DNA from: Pseudomonadota bacterium
GTDB taxonomy: Bacteria; Pseudomonadota; Gammaproteobacteria; Xanthomonadales; Marinicellaceae
DNA length: 11,280 bases
NCBI GenBank assembly: GCA_008501575.1
Contig: QQUO01000252.1
Location: 1 to 11,280 of the forward strand
Reading direction: 5' to 3'
Shown here: positions 7,708-11,280 of the stretch, in pieces
How positions within the stretch are numbered: position 1 is the first letter of the stretch
Layout of the letters: each line of letters begins with the position of its first letter
Made by a program: the position numbers and the translations under genes
Notes under the pieces: model-generated
The model's database searches: none
What the model was told of the DNA's origin: nothing
Seen by the model: the letters and a program-made list of their open reading frames with translations, nothing else

Positions 7708-8141
7708 TTGCCTTAATACAGCGGGTCAAACAAGCCCGGGTTGATGTTCAAGGTCAAACCATTGGACAGATTAATCACGGTATTTTGGCGTTGATTGGTG
7801 TTGAAAAAGACGACAGCGAACAGCAGGCCGATGCCTTATTGCGAAAAATCATGCAATACCGAATTTTTAGTGATGACAACGGTAAAATGAATTTGTCCTT
7901 ACAGGATATCGGCGGTGAGCTGTTGTTGGTGTCACAATTCACATTAGTTGCCAACACCCAAAAAGGCTTAAGGCCCAGTTTTTCTTCCGGGGCCTCACCA
8001 GCCGAAGGTGAACGCTTATTTGCCTACCTTTGTGAACAAGCCAAAAAAACAGAACTCACCATCGCCACCGGTGAATTTGCCGCTGAGATGCAGGTGTCTT
8101 TAGTCAATGACGGTCCAGTAACTTTTTGGTTGCAGAGTTGA
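7704..8141 (+). CDS. dtd: D-aminoacyl-tRNA deacylase
   Basis: This 145-residue protein, the same length as E. coli Dtd, hydrolyses D-amino acids (and glycine mischarged on tRNA-Ala) from tRNA. Both signature motifs of the dimeric active site are intact: SQFTL (77-81) and NDGPVT (135-140), which holds the Gly-cisPro pair at 137-138. ATG overlaps the miaA stop by 4 nt (ATGA), with GGAGA 10 nt upstream, so translation is coupled to miaA. It is the last gene of the mutL-miaA-dtd operon and faces the convergent hydrolase-OsmC gene across the repeat-rich spacer. Its place behind miaA is, from memory, not the common arrangement. Confidence 0.96.
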   Translation: MIALIQRVKQARVDVQGQTIGQINHGILALIGVEKDDSEQQADALLRKIMQYRIFSDDNGKMNLSLQDIGGELLLVSQFTLVANTQKGLRPSFSSGASPAEGERLFAYLCEQAKKTELTIATGEFAAEMQVSLVNDGPVTFWLQS

Positions 8142-8182
8142 ATTAATGGTTTATGTGAGCGTTGATACATAGCCAGCCATAA

Positions 8183-8194
8183 CAATCATGATTG
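8183..8194. repeat. 12-bp perfect palindrome CAATCATGATTG
   Basis: A fully symmetrical 12-mer lies 41 nt after the dtd stop and outside the 248-bp element. It is followed by GCAAAG rather than a T-run, so it is not an obvious terminator. Its function is unknown. Confidence 0.4.
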
Positions 8195-8211
8195 CAAAGT
8201 TTGGTGATGTT

Positions 8212-8227
8212 GAAAAGCTTCGCTTTT
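8212..8227 (+). terminator. Left terminal inverted repeat / probable terminator for dtd
   Basis: AAAAGC and GCTTTT pair around a TTC loop, giving a short stem that ends in four T on the plus strand, 70 nt after the dtd stop. The stem is AT-rich, so termination may be weak. The same 16-mer occurs inverted at 8444-8459. Confidence 0.45.
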
Positions 8228-8259
8228 ATATGCTGCGCATATTGGATCTCCGGGTCGGT

Positions 8260-8315
8260 GCCCGAAGACGTCGCGAATTTTTAAATTTAAATTATTTACC
8301 GCGACGCATTCGGGC
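8260..8315. repeat. Long imperfect inverted repeat with AT-rich loop
   Basis: GCCCGAAGACGTCGCG (8260-8275) pairs with CGCGACGCATTCGGGC (8300-8315) with only two adjacent mismatches. The 24-nt loop (8276-8299) is almost all A/T. It could be a cruciform, an RNA stem, or the core of the mobile element. Confidence 0.6.
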
Positions 8316-8337
8316 TTGGTCACTACCTTATCCATTT

Positions 8338-8366
8338 TAACGTGACAGACCTACGTCCTGTAGGCC
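8338..8366. repeat. Hairpin repeat, copy A (CCTACG-TCC-TGTAGG)
   Basis: It starts TAACGTGACAGACCTACGTCC and folds into a 6-bp stem (one G-T pair) with a 3-nt loop at 8350-8364. Copy B, 69 nt downstream and in the same orientation, shares 17 of the first 21 bases. Confidence 0.55.
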
Positions 8367-8406
8367 ACCCGGATGCCCAGTTCACGAACCGCTACCGAGT
8401 CCAATC

Positions 8407-8436
8407 TAACGCGATACACCTACATCCATGTAGGCG
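8407..8436. repeat. Hairpin repeat, copy B (CCTACAT-CC-ATGTAGG)
   Basis: Perfect 7-bp arms around CC lie at 8419-8434, preceded by TAACGCGATACA. Differences from copy A within the stem keep the pairing, which suggests that the fold rather than the bases is conserved. Confidence 0.55.
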
Positions 8437-8443
8437 AGTGAAC

Positions 8444-8459
8444 AAAAGCGAAGCTTTTC
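8444..8459 (-). terminator. Right terminal inverted repeat / probable terminator for the hydrolase-OsmC gene
   Basis: Read on the minus strand this is the same GAAAAGCTTCGCTTTT hairpin as at 8212, 19 nt after the TAG stop of the hydrolase-OsmC gene. Each converging gene thus meets the same hairpin in its own reading direction. Confidence 0.45.
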
Positions 8460-8478
8460 GTAATTAAGACTTATCTAT

Positions 8479-9714
8479 CTAAACCGCCTCCGAACGAATA
8501 TCAATTTTATTGTGCAAAGTTCGGTGCACCGGACAGCGGTCGGCAATTTCCATCAGTCGTGCGCGCTGCTCATCATCTAAGTCATCGCCGATAATCTTGA
8601 TTTGCCGGTTGATGACATCAATTTGAGCATTTTTATTGTCACAATCCTGACAATCTTCGGCATGTTCACGGCTGTGTTGTAAAGTCACGATGCTGTCTTC
8701 AAGCGGCCATTTTTTGCGGTTGGCATACATCCGCATGGTCATCACTGTACAGGCGCCCAATGCCGCCAGTATATGTGCATAAGGATCCGGACCACGATCA
8801 TCGCCGCCGACTTTTTTCGGTTCATCCGCCAGCCAGCTGTGGCTATCGGTTGCTACCCGACAGGTGAATTTGTGATTGTCTTCCTGTACCTGCACTTGAC
8901 CCGGCGATAAATCCTGATTGCCTTGTACGGCTGTGGTTGGTTTGGGTTTGGCGGCTGTTTCACCAATAAATTTAGCCACAAAGCCGCTAATAACACCGGC
9001 GGCGTAATTGGCATCTTCCTGGCGTGATAATAAATGGTCAGCGCCATCTAAGCTAAAGAAGCTTTTGGGGTGCATGGCGGCTGTAAAAATTTTCCCGGCC
9101 TCATCAATAGAAACCACCGTATCGGTGGGTGAATGCATCACCAGCAGGGCTTTTTTCAATTGACCGATGTGTTCGGTGCCATGTTTTTCCCAGTCCGCTA
9201 TGAACTGCTTTTTAATGTTAAATGGGCGACCACTTATGTTCACCTGGGCTGAGCCCTGAGCTTCAATTTCGGGAATTTTATGGTCAATTAAATGAGCGAT
9301 GTGATGGGCTTCAGCGGGTGCGGCAATGGTAACCAGGGCTTCGGCCTCAGGTATTTTGGCCGCGGCCCTGAGTACGGCAGTACCACCAAAAGAATGCCCT
9401 ATCAGCACTTGTGGGGCCTGGTATTTATCCCGTAAAAAGTCAGCCGCGGCAATAATGTCTTGTACATTGGAGCTGAAATTGGTGTTGGCAAAATCACCGT
9501 CTGAACCACCCAGACCGGTGAAGTCAAAGCGCAGTACGGCAAAGCCCAAATCACTTAAAGCCCGGGAAATATAAGAGGCCGCCTTAACGTCTTTGCCGCA
9601 AGTAAAGCAATGGGCAAACAAAACGTAAGCTTTGGGATTATCGGGCACGGTCAGTAAACCCACCAGTTCGCCTTGACTGCCTTGGAAAGTGACTTTTTTA
9701 CGTTGTTCAGACAT
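8479..9714 (-). CDS. Bifunctional alpha/beta hydrolase / OsmC-family protein
   Basis: This 411-residue, probably cytosolic protein is a two-domain fusion. Residues 1-252 form an alpha/beta hydrolase with FAHCFTCGKD (33-42, oxyanion-hole region), nucleophile elbow GHSFGG (Ser108), Asp198 in SPTDTVV and His227 in GADHLLS as the triad. After a Pro/Gln linker (253-275), residues 276-411 form an OsmC/Ohr-type domain with paired reactive cysteines Cys322 (GACTVMTMRMYA) and Cys394 (RCPVHRTL). OsmC proteins reduce organic hydroperoxides with these cysteines. An additional CQDC pair (355-358) follows HAED and is, from memory, usual for this fusion family. The true substrate of the hydrolase half is unknown; deacylation of lipid peroxides is a guess. 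GAGGA sits 7 nt before ATG 9714. It is probably monocistronic, with an inverted repeat upstream that may regulate it. Confidence 0.93.
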   Translation of the reverse strand: MSEQRKKVTFQGSQGELVGLLTVPDNPKAYVLFAHCFTCGKDVKAASYISRALSDLGFAVLRFDFTGLGGSDGDFANTNFSSNVQDIIAAADFLRDKYQAPQVLIGHSFGGTAVLRAAAKIPEAEALVTIAAPAEAHHIAHLIDHKIPEIEAQGSAQVNISGRPFNIKKQFIADWEKHGTEHIGQLKKALLVMHSPTDTVVSIDEAGKIFTAAMHPKSFFSLDGADHLLSRQEDANYAAGVISGFVAKFIGETAAKPKPTTAVQGNQDLSPGQVQVQEDNHKFTCRVATDSHSWLADEPKKVGGDDRGPDPYAHILAALGACTVMTMRMYANRKKWPLEDSIVTLQHSREHAEDCQDCDNKNAQIDVINRQIKIIGDDLDDEQRARLMEIADRCPVHRTLHNKIDIRSEAV

Positions 9715-9756
9715 TGTGATTCCTCATAATAGAAATTGACCTAATCAAACAGCGAC

Positions 9757-9779
9757 ATTATCCGCCTTGTTCGGATAAT
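9757..9779. promoter_or_regulatory. Inverted repeat ATTATCCG-N7-CGGATAAT, candidate operator
   Basis: Perfect 8-bp arms with a 7-nt spacer centre about 54 bp upstream of the hydrolase-OsmC start. The spacing and symmetry fit a dimeric regulator. Each arm contains ATTATC/GATAAT, which could double as a -10 box. It also lies 40 nt after the rarD stop, but no T-run follows, so a terminator role is less likely. Confidence 0.45.
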
Positions 9780-9818
9780 CCATTTGGTAATAGGGTGGCC
9801 GCCTCGCGTGCTGATAGC

Positions 9819-10730
9819 TTACTGAATGTGGTGCCGTTTTGCCAGTGCCCGCGCTTTTGAGCGTTGTTGCATAAATAGATAAAGTGGCCGCCAACTGATT
9901 AAAATCAGTGCCAACCAAATCCCGGTAAATGCCATGCGATGGCCAAAAGTGAAATCCTCACCATATAAAAGTACCGCAATCAGAAAACTAATGCTCGGCG
10001 CAATGTATTGCATAAAGCCGATAATCACCAGGGTCAGTTTTTTGGCGGCATAGTTGAAACCGATTAACGGCAACACGGTGACCAGACCGGCCAGCACCAA
10101 AAACACCCAGGTCATGTTGCTAAAGCTGTGATCAACCTGCTGATGCACCACCAGCAAATAAATAAGTGACGGCAAAGTCCAAATGGCAGTTTCCCAGAAT
10201 AAGCCGATTAAGGGCCGGATATCCAGTTTTTTACGAACCAGTCCATAAAAGCCGAATGTCAGGGCCAGTGCCAGTGAAACCCAAGGTGCCTGGCCTAAAT
10301 AAATACCTAAATAAATGGTCGAAGCACAAGCTAAAAGTAAGCTCAGGCTTTGCCATTTGTTTAAGCGTTCGCCCAAAAACAGCAATCCCAGAAAAACATT
10401 AACCAGAGGGTTTATAAAATACCCCAATGAAGTGGCCAGGATTTGATCATGGGTGACTGCCCACACGAAAATCAGCCAATTAGCCACCACCAAAGCGCCA
10501 CTCAACAGTAACCCAAAAAACTGCTTGACTGATAATTTTAGAGCAGGCAGTAATCTGCGTTCACGAATCTTTAAAAACAATATCAAAAACAACCCGCCCC
10601 AAACCACCCGATGGGCAATAATGGTCAGCGCCGGCACATGCTGCAGAAACTTAAAAAATATCGGTACAAAACCCCAAAAGGTAAAACAAAATACGGCAGC
10701 AGCAAAGCCTTTTTGTTGGTCGGTCATCAT
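9819..10730 (-). CDS. rarD: RarD-type EamA-family (DMT superfamily) permease
   Basis: This 303-residue inner-membrane protein has about ten hydrophobic helices. RarD hallmarks are a start with QKGFAAAVFCFTFWGFVPIF (6-25), HRVVWGG (40-46), NWLIFVWAVTHDQ (84-96), SLGYFINPLVNVFLG (101-115), ALTFGFYGLVRKK (156-168) and GFMQYIAPSISFL (238-250). The tail is short and basic. RarD was named for chloramphenicol sensitivity, but its natural substrate is not established. Two adjacent ATG codons open the gene; GGGGA lies 7 nt before the first (10730), which I chose. It follows the sulfotransferase gene by 42 nt on the same strand and may be partly co-transcribed with it. Confidence 0.93.
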   Translation of the reverse strand: MMTDQQKGFAAAVFCFTFWGFVPIFFKFLQHVPALTIIAHRVVWGGLFLILFLKIRERRLLPALKLSVKQFFGLLLSGALVVANWLIFVWAVTHDQILATSLGYFINPLVNVFLGLLFLGERLNKWQSLSLLLACASTIYLGIYLGQAPWVSLALALTFGFYGLVRKKLDIRPLIGLFWETAIWTLPSLIYLLVVHQQVDHSFSNMTWVFLVLAGLVTVLPLIGFNYAAKKLTLVIIGFMQYIAPSISFLIAVLLYGEDFTFGHRMAFTGIWLALILISWRPLYLFMQQRSKARALAKRHHIQ

Positions 10731-10755
10731 CGGTTAGTCCCCGGTTATTAAATGG

Positions 10756-10772
10756 TTGCCAAATTGTGGCAA
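10756..10772 (-). terminator. Hairpin TTGCCA-N5-TGGCAA between sulfotransferase and rarD
   Basis: A perfect 6-bp stem with a 5-nt loop begins right after the sulfotransferase stop codon. On the minus strand it is followed by an AT-rich stretch (ATTTAAT) rather than a clean T-run, so it is at best a weak terminator or attenuator before rarD. Confidence 0.25.
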
Positions 10773-11280
10773 TCAGCAGTGTTGTCGTTGGTCTAAACAA
10801 CCGGCCGCTTTGAGTTTAGTAATCAGTGGTTGTAATTCGGTTTCATAATTTTGCCACATGGCCACCGAATCGGTGTAAAGTTTTTGGCGAACCTGACTGG
10901 CGCTGGCAGTGGCCGCAGCTTGCTTGTTTTTATGAAATGCCAGACATTGCTCTTGCCAGGACAGGCCCAGAAAAGACAATATTGTACGGGCCTGGCTTTC
11001 TAAATCCTTCACCAGGTCTTCATAGTAAACTGTTATGACACGGTCATCCCCGATATTTTGCCAATGGCTTAACAATTTGTCATGTTCAATATAATAGTCA
11101 GCCATCTCTTCCAGGTCATAGGAGTAAAGATAGGAGTCCTCGTTAAACAGCTGTTTGTAAACGGCGTAACAAACAGCAATTGGATGGCGTTTCATGATGA
11201 TAATTTTAGCTTGAGGAAGGGCCTTAAGTATCATGCCCACATAATAGCTGTTCTGCGGGAATTTATCAGTAAAGTGTGGC
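10773..11280 (-). CDS. Sulfotransferase, C-terminal part (5' end beyond window)
   Basis: The frame is open to the right edge: 168 residues remain, so the start and the 5'-phosphosulfate loop lie outside. The visible part begins PHFTDKFPQNSYYVGMIL and continues ALPQAKIIIMKRHPIAVCYAVYK, a typical PAPS 3'-phosphate-binding stretch. Then come YSYDLEEMADYYIEHDKLLSHW, VYYEDLVKDLESQARTILSF and SASQVRQKLYTDSVAMWQNY, which match the C-terminus of bacterial sulfotransferases of the Sulfotransfer_3 kind, often fused to N-terminal TPR repeats. Such enzymes move sulfate from PAPS to a carbohydrate or peptide acceptor, unknown here. A GTG at 11240 is in frame but lies within the conserved domain, so it is not the real start. 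rarD follows after 42 nt. Confidence 0.87.
   Translation of the reverse strand, partial: PHFTDKFPQNSYYVGMILKALPQAKIIIMKRHPIAVCYAVYKQLFNEDSYLYSYDLEEMADYYIEHDKLLSHWQNIGDDRVITVYYEDLVKDLESQARTILSFLGLSWQEQCLAFHKNKQAAATASASQVRQKLYTDSVAMWQNYETELQPLITKLKAAGCLDQRQHC

Larger units (their letters stand above)
8212..8459. mobile_element. Candidate MITE-like or dispersed intergenic repeat element (248 bp)
   Basis: Most of the 337-bp gap between the convergent dtd and hydrolase-OsmC genes is one element bounded by perfect 16-bp terminal inverted repeats (GAAAAGCTTCGCTTTT at 8212-8227, its reverse complement at 8444-8459). Inside are a small hairpin ATATGC-TGC-GCATAT (8228-8242), a 16-bp imperfect stem (8260-8275 with 8300-8315) around an AT-only-like loop, and two related hairpins in direct orientation (8338-8366 and 8407-8436). 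I see no transposase or convincing reading frame. No target-site duplication is evident at the ends, so mobility is unproven. It could instead be a chance pair of terminators around a structured spacer. Confidence 0.45.

Noticed and set aside
8142..8478. CRISPR array or tRNA gene in the convergent spacer
   Set aside because: There are only two diverged repeats, no regular spacers, and no cloverleaf or CCA-like 3' end.
8142..8478. Small protein gene inside the 248-bp element
   Set aside because: Frames on both strands are broken by stops and lack a start with a ribosome-binding site.
11238..11240. GTG at 11240 as start of the sulfotransferase
   Set aside because: The frame is open to the edge and residues before it (TDKFPQNSYYV) belong to the conserved domain, so the gene is cut by the window.

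Overview
The window reads as chromosomal DNA of a free-living, probably marine or aquatic gammaproteobacterium. This is inferred from three things: the protein sequences; two partial gene orders known from that class (argS followed by a SPOR-domain gene, and mutL followed by miaA); and a nicking-type MutL of the kind found in Pseudomonas-like lineages that lack MutH. I cannot name a genus. There is no sign of a phage, plasmid or CRISPR array. Nine genes are present; the ones at both edges are cut off.

Left part (1-4754, all minus strand): argS, a FtsN-like SPOR-domain membrane protein and a large secreted lysyl-endopeptidase-like protease are packed into one apparent operon (8-nt overlap, then a 1-nt gap). 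The protease runs off the left edge after 801 codons. It has a signal peptide, propeptide, trypsin-fold domain, PKD domain and further beta-sandwich domains.

Middle (4755-8141): a 178-bp divergent spacer holds two face-to-face candidate promoters with interleaved -35 boxes, one for argS and one for mutL. On the plus strand mutL, miaA and dtd follow as a tight operon (3-nt gap, then a 4-nt overlap). Together with argS this makes a region of tRNA charging, tRNA modification, mischarged-tRNA clearance and mismatch repair, all of which serve fidelity of information transfer.

Convergent spacer (8142-8478): a 248-bp element bounded by perfect 16-bp inverted repeats, each also a hairpin. It contains a long imperfect stem and two related hairpins in direct orientation. 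It looks like a non-autonomous MITE-like or dispersed intergenic repeat that also supplies terminators for the two converging genes. This is the least explained part of the window.

Right part (8479-11280, minus strand): an alpha/beta hydrolase fused to an OsmC peroxiredoxin-like domain, a RarD/EamA permease, and the C-terminal part of a sulfotransferase of the type often fused to TPR repeats, which enters from the right edge. A perfect 8-bp-arm inverted repeat lies upstream of the hydrolase-OsmC gene and may be an operator. I found no complete undescribed system. The best leads are the 8212-8459 element, the protease gene coupled to argS-SPOR, and the interleaved argS/mutL promoters.
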